From Burkholderiales bacterium 67-32 (lineage in GTDB: Bacteria; Pseudomonadota; Gammaproteobacteria; Burkholderiales; Burkholderiaceae_B), in the NCBI GenBank assembly GCA_001898625.1, contig MKUP01000010.1:248001-312000 (forward strand): a stretch of 64,000 bases of DNA, written 5' to 3'. A program made the translations under genes and the position numbers. How positions within the stretch are numbered: position 1 is the first letter of the stretch; the number at the start of each line of letters is the position of its first letter. The notes under the pieces were generated by a model. That model searched no databases. It was not told the origin of the DNA and saw only the letters and a program-made list of their open reading frames with translations. Positions 53,090 through 63,991 of this stretch are shown here, in pieces.

Positions 53090-54733
53090 TTGGAGTACGA
53101 CTATATCGTCATTGGCGCCGGTTCCGCCGGATGCGTGGTGGCAAACCGGCTTTCCAGCGATCCGGACGTGAAGGTATTGCTGCTTGAAGCAGGAAGGCCT
53201 AACAAGAACTTCTGGCTTCATCTGCCAGTCGGCTACTTCAAGACCATCTATAACGAACGTTTCTCTCGTCTGTTCGATACCGAGCCCTGCGAGGGCACGA
53301 ATGGTCGTGGCATCGTCTGGCCCCGCGGTCGGATTCTTGGCGGCTCCAGCTCGATCAACGGCCTTATCTATATACGTGGACAGAGCCACGACTATGACGA
53401 CTGGGAGCGCCTAGGCGCCCAAGGCTGGAACTATCGCTCGGTACTGCCGTTTTTCAAGCGCTCGGAACGGTACGTCGGCGGGGAGAACGCGTATCACGGC
53501 GGCAGCGGCGAACTGGGGGTATCGGACCTCAGGAATGACCATCCCTATTGCGGACAATGGCTGGAAGCCGCCCAGCAGTACGGCCTCCCGTTCAATCCGG
53601 ACTTTAACGGCGCGACCGACTATGGGGTCGGAGCATACCAGTTGACGATCAAGGATGGCTGGCGCTCGAGTGCGGCGGCGGCATTCCTGAGGCCGGTCCG
53701 CCAGCGCCCCAATCTCACTGTCGTCACGGAGGCGCACACCACGCGCATCCTGTTCGAAGGGGCGCGCGCGATCGGCGTCGAATGGTCGCACAAGGGAGAG
53801 GTGAAGCGCACCAGGGCAGAGCGCGAAGTAATTCTCTCGGCTGGCGCTATTCAGTCTCCACAGATCCTGCAGTTATCCGGGGTGGGGCCGGCCGCATTGT
53901 TGAAGGGGCTCGGCATCGACGTCGTTGCCGACGCGCCGGAAGTCGGCGAAAACCTGAAAGACCATTATCAGGCGCGAACCATAGTGCGTCTGAAAAAGAA
54001 GATGTCCCTGAACAATGACGTTCGCAATCCGATGCGTCTTGCTTCGATGGGGATGCAATGGCTGTTCAATAACTCCGGGCCGCTCACGGTCGGCGCCGGC
54101 CAGGTAGGCGGCTTTGCAAGAACGGAGTTTGCGCAGGGTAATCGCGCCGACATGCAGTTCAGCGTCATGCCGCTTTCGGTCGACAAACCGGGGACGCCGC
54201 TGCACGACTATCCGGGGTTTACGGCGTCGGCCTGCCAATGCAGGCCCCTGTCGGCCGGGCGCCTGACCATTCGCTCGGCGGATCCGCTCGCGGCGCCGTG
54301 CATCGAAACCAATTATCTGCGTGAGGAACTCGATCGCAAGGTCCTAGCCGCCGGCGTGCAGATGCTGCGCGAAATCTATGCGCAACCGGCTTTCCGCGAG
54401 CTGATCGCGGAAGAAATACTTCCCGGGACACACCGGAAGACACGCGATGACCTGCTGGATTTCGCACGCCAGGCGGGCGGTACCGTCTTCCATCCGGTGG
54501 GCACCTGCCGGATGGGCGATGACAGCCGCGCGGTCGTCGACCCGGAACTCAGGGTGCGTGGCGTGGAAGGTCTGCGAGTAATAGATGCCTCGGTCATGCC
54601 GGACATGATCTCGGCCAACACGAATGCGGCGACGATCATGATCGGAGAGAAGGGCGCGCATCTAATCCTTGGCGGAAGAGCGGAAGTTTCATTGAAAGCA
54701 GAAAAGATGTGCGAGCCGGTCGGCCACGCATAG
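53090..54733 (+). CDS. GMC-family (choline dehydrogenase-like) oxidoreductase
   Basis: A 547-residue FAD enzyme that oxidises an alcohol to an aldehyde. It has the dinucleotide motif VIGAGSAGCVVANRLS, the GMC signature around GRILGGSSSINGLIYIRG and the C-terminal active-site FHPVGTCRMG with NTNAATIMIGEKGA. TTG at 53090 is taken as start because GAGGAG lies 6 bp upstream; an earlier in-frame TTG (53066) has no such site. It opens the island operon, followed after 9 bp by an aldehyde dehydrogenase gene. Confidence 0.92.
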   Translation: MEYDYIVIGAGSAGCVVANRLSSDPDVKVLLLEAGRPNKNFWLHLPVGYFKTIYNERFSRLFDTEPCEGTNGRGIVWPRGRILGGSSSINGLIYIRGQSHDYDDWERLGAQGWNYRSVLPFFKRSERYVGGENAYHGGSGELGVSDLRNDHPYCGQWLEAAQQYGLPFNPDFNGATDYGVGAYQLTIKDGWRSSAAAAFLRPVRQRPNLTVVTEAHTTRILFEGARAIGVEWSHKGEVKRTRAEREVILSAGAIQSPQILQLSGVGPAALLKGLGIDVVADAPEVGENLKDHYQARTIVRLKKKMSLNNDVRNPMRLASMGMQWLFNNSGPLTVGAGQVGGFARTEFAQGNRADMQFSVMPLSVDKPGTPLHDYPGFTASACQCRPLSAGRLTIRSADPLAAPCIETNYLREELDRKVLAAGVQMLREIYAQPAFRELIAEEILPGTHRKTRDDLLDFARQAGGTVFHPVGTCRMGDDSRAVVDPELRVRGVEGLRVIDASVMPDMISANTNAATIMIGEKGAHLILGGRAEVSLKAEKMCEPVGHA

Positions 54734-54742
54734 GAGCAAAGC

Positions 54743-56182
54743 ATGTACGAATTCGGCAATTTCATCGAGGGCACGTGGACGCCGGGGCAAGGAAAGCCGT
54801 TCTCTACCTGCAATCCGGCCCGTCCGGCAGAAAAGGTCGGCGCCTACTCGGCTGCCAGTGCGGAACAGGTGGATGGCGCCGTGGCCGCGGCCGCACGGGC
54901 TCAGACAAAGTGGGGGGTGCGTCCGGCTGTCGAACGCGGCCAGGAGCTCACGAGGTTTGTGAACGCGCTCGAAGAGATGTCCGAGCAGATCGCTATTGCC
55001 ATCACCAGGGAGCAGGGCAAGCCGTTGGCGGAATCACGCGGCGAGGTCGCCAAGGCCTGCGGCGAGGCCCGATTCATGATCGGCGAGGCCTCGCGCAGCC
55101 ATGGCACCGTCATGCCGTCGTCGCGGCCCGGATTTTCCAACATGGTCACGAGGCGCCCGCGGGGAGTGATCGCGGCGCTCTCGCCGTGGAACTTTCCGAT
55201 CATGACACCGATGCGCAAGATCATGCCGGCGCTGGTGTTCGGCAACGCCGTCATTCTCAAGCCTTCGGAATACGCGCCTGCTGCCGCATGCATGGTTGCG
55301 GATGCCGCGAAGGACTTCCTTCCCCCCGGATTGCTGCAGATCGTGCTCGGGATGGTAGAGCCGGGGCAAGCGATGGTTTCCCATCCCGGCATCGACGGCA
55401 TCACATTTACCGGGTCGGCAGCGGTAGGGAAAAAAATTTATGGCGCCGCGGCACAGCATCTGGCGGAAGTCTCGCTCGAACTCGGCGGGAAGAACGCCGC
55501 CGTCATCCATGACGTCAACGACCTGGATAGCTGCCTCGATCAGATTGTCAGTGCCGCGTATCAGTGCGCAGGACAACGCTGCACCGGCATCAGCCGCGTC
55601 GTCGTCGACGCCGGGCTCAAGGACCGGGTGGTCGCGGGGCTGGTCGACAGAGTCGGCAGGATTCGTGTCGGCGACGGCATGCTGGACGGAGTCGCAATGG
55701 GGCCGATGACGAACGCCGCCCAGTTCGAAAAAGTTGCGCAGGCGGTCGAGGCCGGTGTGGCGGAGGGAGCCCGGGTGAGCATCGGCGGCCACGGCATACG
55801 GGTCGAGCAAGCTGAGGGCGGCTATTTCTATGCGCCCACCGTGCTGTCCGAGGTCACGCCGGTGATGTCGGTGGCCCGCGAAGAGATTTTCGGTCCGGTG
55901 CTGGTGGTGCTGTCCTATTCGACGCTGGACGAGGCGTTCGACATCCTCAACGGCGTGGAGTACGGACTGACCTCTGCGTTGTTCTCGAACGATCAGGCGG
56001 TGATACAGCGATTCATGCGCGAAAGCCAGAGCGGCATGCTGCATGTCAATCATGGGACCGTACCCGAGAATCACATGCCCTTCGGCGGCATCAGGAATTC
56101 GGGAGTCGGTGCCTATTCGGTGGGTCCGAGCGCAATCAATTTCTACACGACCGAACATGCGATCTACGTGAAGGCGCAGTGA
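54743..56182 (+). CDS. Aldehyde dehydrogenase family protein
   Basis: A 479-residue NAD(P)-linked ALDH. LSPWNFPIMTPMRKIMPALVFGNAVILKPSEYAP (cofactor Asn and Lys), SLELGGKNAAVI (general-base Glu) and the catalytic Cys in CAGQRCTGISRVV are present. It follows the GMC alcohol oxidase gene, so it probably oxidises that enzyme's aldehyde product to the acid. The start is 9 bp after the GMC stop, with a GGAG ribosome site. Confidence 0.93.
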   Translation: MYEFGNFIEGTWTPGQGKPFSTCNPARPAEKVGAYSAASAEQVDGAVAAAARAQTKWGVRPAVERGQELTRFVNALEEMSEQIAIAITREQGKPLAESRGEVAKACGEARFMIGEASRSHGTVMPSSRPGFSNMVTRRPRGVIAALSPWNFPIMTPMRKIMPALVFGNAVILKPSEYAPAAACMVADAAKDFLPPGLLQIVLGMVEPGQAMVSHPGIDGITFTGSAAVGKKIYGAAAQHLAEVSLELGGKNAAVIHDVNDLDSCLDQIVSAAYQCAGQRCTGISRVVVDAGLKDRVVAGLVDRVGRIRVGDGMLDGVAMGPMTNAAQFEKVAQAVEAGVAEGARVSIGGHGIRVEQAEGGYFYAPTVLSEVTPVMSVAREEIFGPVLVVLSYSTLDEAFDILNGVEYGLTSALFSNDQAVIQRFMRESQSGMLHVNHGTVPENHMPFGGIRNSGVGAYSVGPSAINFYTTEHAIYVKAQ

Positions 56183-57334
56183 ATGGATCTGATACCGCAA
56201 TTTCCCGCACTCCGGATCGGCAAGGTTGAAACCATGGTCTTCAGGGTGCCGATCGATGTTCCGGTAGAGACTTCCTTCGGCCTGATGCACGACCGGCCCG
56301 CTGTCCTCGTGAGGGTGGAAGACCAGGACGGCGCGGTGGGCTGGGGCGAAATCTGGTGCAACTTTCCCAGCGTCGGCGCCGAGCATCGTGCGCGTGTCCT
56401 CGCCTCGTGTATCGCGCCTGTGCTGCTGGGGACGGAATGGCGGCACCCTCGGGACGCATACGTCGAACTTACGCGGCGCCTTCGCGTTCTCGCGATCCAG
56501 GCCGGAGAACCGGGCACCATCGCACAAGCCATCGCGGGCGTGGACATTGCGATGTGGGATCTGGCCGCCCGCCGTCTGGGGCAGCCGCTTTGGAAACTTC
56601 TGGGCGGTTCTGCCCGTGTACCGACATATGCGTCGGGGCTGAGCCCGACGGCGCCGGAAAAACTCGCTGCCGCCAAATATGGGGAGGGCTTTCGCGCCTT
56701 CAAACTGAAGGTAGGGTTCGGCATCGATAGGGATCGCCGGAACTTGCGTGCCCTCCGTGAGGAACTCGGCGCCGCCGCACTGATGATAGACGCCAATCAG
56801 GCGTGGGTGACAGATGAAGCCATTGCGATGAGCACGGCACTCGAGGAGTTCGAACCAGCGTGGCTGGAAGAACCTATTGGGGCCGACAGTCCTCTTTCGG
56901 AGTGGACACGACTGGCACAGGCATCGCCGATCCCGCTTGCCGCCGGTGAGAACATGCGCGGCGACACCATGTTCGCCGAGGCGATCGCCAGCAAGGCCTT
57001 TGCGGTGATTCAGCCGGATCTGGCGAAATGGGGAGGCTTCAGCGCCTGCCTGCCAGTCGCCAGGCAGGCCATCGCCGCGGGCCGCCTGTTCTGTCCGCAC
57101 TGGCTTGGTGGAGGAATAGGACTGCTCGCGTCTCTTCACCTGAAGGGCGCGGTCGGCGGCGAAGGCTATGCCGAAATCGACGCCAATCCGAATCCGCTTC
57201 GAGATTTGCTGGCTACGCCCTTGCCGCAGATGCTCGAGGGCGTCGTCACGCTGTCCGACCGGCCGGGCCTTGGCGTGGAGCCGAACCTGCAGGACGCCGG
57301 CCGATTTCTTGTCCATACAGAGTGCGTCAGTTGA
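56183..57334 (+). CDS. Enolase-superfamily enzyme (mandelate racemase/muconate lactonizing type)
   Basis: A 383-residue sugar-acid dehydratase- or racemase-like protein. The catalytic KxK motif is in FKLKVGFG, and the metal ligands are seen in order in IDANQAW, EEPI and GENM. The C-terminal HWLGGGIG segment, with a His at the position used by mandelate racemase-group enzymes, favours acid dehydration. It starts immediately after the ALDH stop codon. The product of the ALDH would be its natural substrate (inference). Confidence 0.9.
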   Translation: MDLIPQFPALRIGKVETMVFRVPIDVPVETSFGLMHDRPAVLVRVEDQDGAVGWGEIWCNFPSVGAEHRARVLASCIAPVLLGTEWRHPRDAYVELTRRLRVLAIQAGEPGTIAQAIAGVDIAMWDLAARRLGQPLWKLLGGSARVPTYASGLSPTAPEKLAAAKYGEGFRAFKLKVGFGIDRDRRNLRALREELGAAALMIDANQAWVTDEAIAMSTALEEFEPAWLEEPIGADSPLSEWTRLAQASPIPLAAGENMRGDTMFAEAIASKAFAVIQPDLAKWGGFSACLPVARQAIAAGRLFCPHWLGGGIGLLASLHLKGAVGGEGYAEIDANPNPLRDLLATPLPQMLEGVVTLSDRPGLGVEPNLQDAGRFLVHTECVS

Positions 57335-57376
57335 GCCGTCAGCATGCGGATCACTTCAATCATTGATGGAACTCCC

Positions 57377-58846
57377 ATGAATCAGAAGCCGAACATCATT
57401 TTGATCATTACCGACCAACAGCGCGCGGACACCATCAACGCGCTTGGCGCGCCTTGGATGAAGACGCCGGTCCTTGACCGCCTGGCGAGGGAAGGGGCCG
57501 CCTTCACCAACTGCTACACCACCTCGCCCGTCTGCGTGGGGGCGCGCGCCAGCCTGTTCACAGGCATGTACCCGCATGCCGAGGGAGTGTTCACGAATTT
57601 TCATCCATGGCAGCCGAACTGGGTCCAGTGGCTGGCTGACGCCGGTTACCACTGCGTCAACATTGGGAAGATGCACATCAATCCCTATGATGCGAAAGGG
57701 GGATTTCACCAGCGCTTCTTCATCGAGAACAAGGACCGTCCGCTATTCCTCGATGAACACGAGCGCGCGTTGTACGACGAATGGGACAAGGCCCTGCACG
57801 CCCGCAAGATCCGCAAGCCCAGCCGCTATACGCGCTTTGCCGAGGATCCTGATGGTTACCGCGAGGCCCTCGGGGCCTTTGTGTGGAATGAGGACGAGGA
57901 CATGCATTCGGACATGTTCATCGGCGATCAAGCCACCTGGTGGCTGGACGAGCGCAAGGCGACTTCGCCGCTGTTCCTCCAGATCGGATTTCCCGGCCCT
58001 CATCCTCCGTACGACCCCTCGCCGCGTTACCTCGAGATGTATCGGGAGGCCGATATTCCCGTGCCGATGCCGACGGCGCAAGAGCTCGCCGCGCAGCCTC
58101 CCTCGCAGGGCGTGCTGCGCAAAAACATGATCGAGCACAATTACGATTCCGTCGCCTGGCAGGACAGTCCGTCGCAAGAAGCGGTGCTGAGGATGCGCCG
58201 GCACTACGCGGCGAACGTGACAATGATCGACGACAAGGTGGGACAGATCCTGGAGACGCTGGATCGCAAGGGATATCTCGAGAACGCGATCGTCATCTTC
58301 ACTTCGGACCACGGTGATGCCCTTGGCGACCACGGCCACATTCAAAAGTGGACGATGTACGAGGAATCAGTAAAGGTGCCCTTGCTTGTCTGGTCGAAGT
58401 CCCATCCCGTCAAGACTCAGCAAACCGGCGCGCTCGTGCAGTTGATGGACATCGCCCCGACGATACTCGAGGCAGCCGGACTTGAGGTGCCAGAGTTTTT
58501 TGAAGCGAGATCGCTGTGGCCGGTAATTAGCGGAAACGCCGGCCAGATCCGTTCCGAGGTCTATTCCGAACTCGCCCGCGACCACATACAGACCGGAGCG
58601 GAATACGTTGTCATGCGCCGGGATGAACGGTGGAAGCTCGTCTATTACGCGGGAGAGTCTTACGGCGAGTTATACGACCTCGAGGTGGACCCGAGGGAAC
58701 TGCGCAATCTTTGGACAGACCCGGCATGCGCGGAACAGCGCAACACCATGGTCAGAGACCTGATCGAGTGGTCGCTGCGGAGCGCGATCAGCAGCCGCCA
58801 GGGTATGGCGCACAAGCCCAGGCCGCAGCAGCCGATGCAGATCTAG
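57377..58846 (+). CDS. Sulfatase-family hydrolase with atypical CVGAR signature
   Basis: A 489-residue alkaline-phosphatase-superfamily enzyme. The N-terminal metal site (PNIILIITDQQRADTINALGAPWMKTPVLDRLA) and the C-terminal metal site (IVIFTSDHGDALGDHG) are typical. The expected formylglycine position is Cys-53 in SPVCVGARASLFTGMYPH. The C-x-P-x-R code is altered, with Gly replacing Pro. It may act on sulfate or phosphonate/phosphodiester esters. The start at 57377 gives the usual N-terminus directly before PNIILI. Confidence 0.88.
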   Translation: MNQKPNIILIITDQQRADTINALGAPWMKTPVLDRLAREGAAFTNCYTTSPVCVGARASLFTGMYPHAEGVFTNFHPWQPNWVQWLADAGYHCVNIGKMHINPYDAKGGFHQRFFIENKDRPLFLDEHERALYDEWDKALHARKIRKPSRYTRFAEDPDGYREALGAFVWNEDEDMHSDMFIGDQATWWLDERKATSPLFLQIGFPGPHPPYDPSPRYLEMYREADIPVPMPTAQELAAQPPSQGVLRKNMIEHNYDSVAWQDSPSQEAVLRMRRHYAANVTMIDDKVGQILETLDRKGYLENAIVIFTSDHGDALGDHGHIQKWTMYEESVKVPLLVWSKSHPVKTQQTGALVQLMDIAPTILEAAGLEVPEFFEARSLWPVISGNAGQIRSEVYSELARDHIQTGAEYVVMRRDERWKLVYYAGESYGELYDLEVDPRELRNLWTDPACAEQRNTMVRDLIEWSLRSAISSRQGMAHKPRPQQPMQI

Positions 58847-58877
58847 GCGTCGATTTTCCAATAACGAGGAGACAAAC

Positions 58878-59864
58878 ATGAAACCCCTACGCAGGCGCTT
58901 CTTTCAGGTCGGTGCCGTGACCGCGTTGTTACTCGGAATGTCCGGCGCATGGGCGCAGGATCAAGACTATCCGAGCAAGCCTATTACCCTTGTGGTTCCC
59001 TTTCCGCCTGGCGGTGTAGTAGACATTATCGGCCGCCTGGTCAGCGAGAAGCTCGGTGCTTCGATGAAAGCGACAGTGATAGTCGAAAACAGGCCGGGCG
59101 CCGGCGGAACCATCGGTGCAGGCATGGCCGCACGCGCAAAGCCGGATGGGTACACCCTGCTCCTGGGCGGGTCCGCGACCCACGTATTCGCGCCATTGCT
59201 GTATGCCCGCCTCGGATACAACCCGCTGAAAGATTTCGCGGCGATCGGCCAGATCAGTGCTTCGCCGCTAGCCGTCGTCGTCAGTCCGACTATCCAGGTG
59301 AATACGCTCCCTGAACTGATCAGCTATCTGAAAGCGAATGGGAACAAGGTCAACTATGGCAGCAACGGCAACGGCACATTTCCGCAGCTGGCCCAGGAAC
59401 TTCTCAAGCAGCAATACAACCTCCAGACGACGCATGTCCCGTTCGGCGGCGGACCCGCGGTGATGACCGCGCTGATCCGCGGCGATATCGCCATGTCGAT
59501 CAATCATATCGCTGTCGTTCAGGGGATGGTCAAATCGGGAAAGCTCAAAGCCATCGCAACGACCGGAAAGGAGAGAACACCCGCGTTTCCCGATTTGCCC
59601 ACCTTCGAGGAGGCCGGCGTGAAGGGGTTTGAGGCCAATACCTGGTTCGGGTTGTTTGCGCCGCAGGGAACCCCTCAACCTATCATCGCCAAGCTAGGCG
59701 CCGAGCTGAAAGCGGCGCTCGCCAACGAAACCTTGCGCACGCAATTGTTGAAGCAGGGCGAAGAGGCGAAAACCAGTACTCCGCAAGAACTCGACAATCG
59801 CATCGAGGTGGAATCCGCCAAATGGGCGAAGGTGATCAAAGACGCGAAGATAGTGATCGATTGA
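58878..59864 (+). CDS. Bug/TctC-family periplasmic substrate-binding protein (second)
   Basis: A 328-residue Bug receptor with a signal peptide (ending SGAWAQDQDYPSKP). Hallmarks are PSKPITLVVPFPPGGVVDIIGRLVSEKLG, VENRPGAGGTIGAGMAARAKPDGYTLLLG and HVPFGGGPAVMTALIRG. A GAGGAGA ribosome site precedes the start. It ends the island and presumably captures its substrate in the periplasm. It differs clearly from the Bug protein at 2781. Confidence 0.93.
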   Translation: MKPLRRRFFQVGAVTALLLGMSGAWAQDQDYPSKPITLVVPFPPGGVVDIIGRLVSEKLGASMKATVIVENRPGAGGTIGAGMAARAKPDGYTLLLGGSATHVFAPLLYARLGYNPLKDFAAIGQISASPLAVVVSPTIQVNTLPELISYLKANGNKVNYGSNGNGTFPQLAQELLKQQYNLQTTHVPFGGGPAVMTALIRGDIAMSINHIAVVQGMVKSGKLKAIATTGKERTPAFPDLPTFEEAGVKGFEANTWFGLFAPQGTPQPIIAKLGAELKAALANETLRTQLLKQGEEAKTSTPQELDNRIEVESAKWAKVIKDAKIVID

Positions 59865-59919
59865 TGGATAGAACCGAGCACTGGGCGGACGCAAGGTTCG
59901 CGGCGATCTCGCAACGAAG

Positions 59920-59944
59920 CCGGGCGCCTGATCCAGGCGCCCGG
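59920..59944. terminator. Terminator hairpin closing the GntR island
   Basis: A perfect 11-bp stem (59920-59930 with 59934-59944) and a 3-nt ATC loop lie between the Bug gene and the convergent lipoprotein gene. No U tract is present, so function in both directions is inferred from stem strength and place. Confidence 0.7.
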
Positions 59945-59952
59945 GCAGGCGT

Positions 59953-61860
59953 TTACTCCAGTACGCGCGCGACTTCGTAGATGGCCGTCGTACCGCTGAC
60001 CTCGTTGCCGACCAGCAGCAGCGGCTGGCCGGTGGGCGACTTCGCGGCGGGTACGAACTTCAGGCCTTCCGGTCCGAGATCGCCCATCTTGGCGAGGTTC
60101 TCGTTGGATGGCGCTTCCGTCCAGTTGGCGCGCGTGTTGAGGTAATCCATGAACACCGGCGCCTTGGGATCGGTGATGTCGTAGACCATCACGCCGCCCA
60201 TGCGCTCCAGGCCGATGAAAGCGAAGGTCTTGTCGCCCATCACGCCGATTTCCACGCCTTCGGGTTCGGGGCCCTTCGAGGCGCTGCGGCTGTCGAAGGT
60301 GGCCTTCTCGTCATGGCCGGTGTTGAAGTAGGTGACGCAGGACTCGTCGCGGTCGGGACCGATCTTGCACGAGTCGCTGGCCAGCATGCGCTCGAATTGC
60401 GCGCCCGAGTCCCACACCAGCTTGCCGTCCTGGTCCCAGATCGAGAACGAGCGGCCGCCGTAGGCGTACAGGTGGTCGTACATGATGCGGTCGCCGTTGG
60501 GGTCCTCGATGCCCTGGGTGTTGAACTTGACCGGCTTGCCGGTGGCGTCCTGGCGATAGCCCATGGTCCACGAGATCTTCAGGCGGCCCAGGATGTCATC
60601 GTCGCGGCATGTGCCCGGCTTGCCGGCGGTGGCGCCGCAATAGGCGAAGGTCGCGGGGTTCAGCAGGGCGCCGGCGGCCAGCGCGTCGAGTTGCGGCGGC
60701 AGGTCGTCGCCCCGGCGGCGGGCGAAACCGCTGGTATGGACCAGGTGCTTGACGCGGAATTCCTCGACGAAGCCCTTGTTGGCGTCGCCCTTCCAATAGG
60801 TGTCGTCGTCTTCGCCCCAGGCCCGTGCGTCGCCCTCGTTGGCGGTCACGAGATAGGTCTTGCCGCCCGCGGTGTAGGACGCGATGGCGTCGGGCAGGTA
60901 CATGCCGAGGACGCCGGGGAAGGTGCGGATGTCCAGCTTGGCCGGATCGTCGCTGGCGTCCATCGCGTTGGCTTCCAGGCCATGGTCCTTGTAGCCCAGC
61001 GGCAGGATGTCGGTCACGGTGGCCGTGGCGATGTCGATGCGCGCCAGGGCGTTGTTCTCCTGCAGCGTGGCCCACGCGGTCTTGCTGTCGGCGGACACGG
61101 CGATGTATTCGGGCTCGAAGTCCTGCGACGCGCTGGCCTTGGGCCCGAAGATGCGTACGCCCTTGGCGCGCAACTCGGCTTCCTTGCCGTTCCAGGCGGT
61201 GAAGCCGGCCACCCGGGCCGACGGTGCGGCGGGGTTCGAGACGTCGATGACGCTGACCGAGCCGGCCGGATCGATCTGGTAGTCGTCGCTGGGCTCGCCT
61301 TCGTTGGCGACCAGCAGGGTCTTGCCGTCGGGCGTGAAGGTCACCATGTCGGGCAGGGCGCCCACGCCGACCTTGCCCAGCAGGGCCAGCGTGTCGGCCT
61401 TGTACAGGGCGGCGAAGCCCGGGTCCGTCTTTTTCGCGGCCTGGATGGCGACCGCGACGATGCCGTCGTGGACGGCAACGCTGTTGATCTCGGCGCCGGT
61501 CGAGATGGTCGAGGCGTCGATGGTGCCGATGTGCTTGGGGCTGGCGGGCGTGCTCAGGTCCAGCACGTCGACCACGCCGTTGCGCGCGTTGACGACGAAG
61601 CCCCGCTTGCTGGCTGCGTCGAAGGCGGGGATTTCGGCGGCGCTGACACCGAACTGGCCGGCGGAGTAGCGACCGACCATCTTCAGGCTGATGCTCTTGG
61701 GCGTCGGCTCGGCGGCGGGGGGCGGGGTGACGGGCGGCGTGGTCGGAGCCGCGTCGTCGCCGCCATCGCTCAGGCAGGCCGCCAGGGGAATGGCGACCGC
61801 CAGGGCGCACAGGCTGCGGGCAAGGATCGTCATGCGCGAGGGCTGGGTGGCGAGTGTCAT
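59953..61860 (-). CDS. Choice-of-anchor I family lipoprotein
   Basis: A protein of about 635 residues with a lipoprotein signal (lipobox PLAAC, preceded by LARSLCALAVAI) and a Thr/Pro-rich linker. A beta-propeller-like domain follows with repeated segments such as GKTLLVANEGEPSDDYQIDPAGSVSVIDVS and GGKTYLVTANEGDARAWGEDDDT. The family is annotated as choice-of-anchor I or alkaline-phosphatase-like, without proven activity. Starts at 61896, 61860 and 61833 are in frame; none has a strong ribosome site. It is probably outer-membrane associated. Confidence 0.82.
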   Translation of the reverse strand: MTLATQPSRMTILARSLCALAVAIPLAACLSDGGDDAAPTTPPVTPPPAAEPTPKSISLKMVGRYSAGQFGVSAAEIPAFDAASKRGFVVNARNGVVDVLDLSTPASPKHIGTIDASTISTGAEINSVAVHDGIVAVAIQAAKKTDPGFAALYKADTLALLGKVGVGALPDMVTFTPDGKTLLVANEGEPSDDYQIDPAGSVSVIDVSNPAAPSARVAGFTAWNGKEAELRAKGVRIFGPKASASQDFEPEYIAVSADSKTAWATLQENNALARIDIATATVTDILPLGYKDHGLEANAMDASDDPAKLDIRTFPGVLGMYLPDAIASYTAGGKTYLVTANEGDARAWGEDDDTYWKGDANKGFVEEFRVKHLVHTSGFARRRGDDLPPQLDALAAGALLNPATFAYCGATAGKPGTCRDDDILGRLKISWTMGYRQDATGKPVKFNTQGIEDPNGDRIMYDHLYAYGGRSFSIWDQDGKLVWDSGAQFERMLASDSCKIGPDRDESCVTYFNTGHDEKATFDSRSASKGPEPEGVEIGVMGDKTFAFIGLERMGGVMVYDITDPKAPVFMDYLNTRANWTEAPSNENLAKMGDLGPEGLKFVPAAKSPTGQPLLLVGNEVSGTTAIYEVARVLE

Positions 61861-61981
61861 TGTTCGGTCGGGTGGGTTGGACAAGCGCCGCATCATGACG
61901 GAGTAACATGACAGTCATATGTAAGGATTCCCGGCAGCCCGCGCGGCTGGCCTGGCCGCTTGAGGCCGTTCCGCGCGGTAG

Positions 61982-63534
<1,553 letters not shown>

Positions 63535-63556
63535 AGAGAATTTGCCGGGGCGCCCG

Positions 63557-63991
63557 TCAAGGCGCAGGGGGAGGGCTCTTTTTTTCGTCCGCGGAGTAAT
63601 AGTGCTCGTCATCCAGCGTATCGGTACGGAACCGGGCCGCCGTGGTCTCCCCATCCGGCAGCGGCACGTCCTTCCCCGCCCGCCGGTGCCGATACAGCGC
63701 CGCCCGCGCCAGCATCAAGGTCGTCGCCGGCACCGTCAAGGTCAGGAATACCGCGATCAACACTTCATGCAGCGCCGGCCCTTCGTCGGTCATCGTGAAA
63801 TACAACATCGACGCCAGAACGACGAACACCATTCCCATCGTCGCCCCCAAGGTCGGCCCGTGCATGCGCTGGTAGAAACTGTGGAAGCGCCACAGCCCCA
63901 GGCAACCGGCCAGCGTCAGCAGCCCGCCCGCCACCAGCAGCAGCGAAACCGTGATCTCCGCCCATAGCGGCAACATCATCTCGCCCGTCAT
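63557..63991 (-). CDS. Monovalent cation/H+ antiporter subunit G (MnhG/PhaG)
   Basis: A 144-residue membrane protein with three helices. The segment LTLAGCLGLWRFHSFYQRMHGPTLGATMGM is the MnhG/PhaG signature. It is the last subunit of multi-gene Na+(K+)/H+ antiporters. The start codon overlaps a stop codon just upstream (63988-63990), expected for subunit F. The C-terminal tail (about 40 residues) is polar. Confidence 0.92.
   Translation of the reverse strand: MTGEMMLPLWAEITVSLLLVAGGLLTLAGCLGLWRFHSFYQRMHGPTLGATMGMVFVVLASMLYFTMTDEGPALHEVLIAVFLTLTVPATTLMLARAALYRHRRAGKDVPLPDGETTAARFRTDTLDDEHYYSADEKKSPPPAP

Noticed and set aside
53090-58846. Assignment of the island to choline-O-sulfate use (betCAB)
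   Set aside because: No betI, the sulfatase signature is not that of BetC, and an enolase-superfamily enzyme is included.
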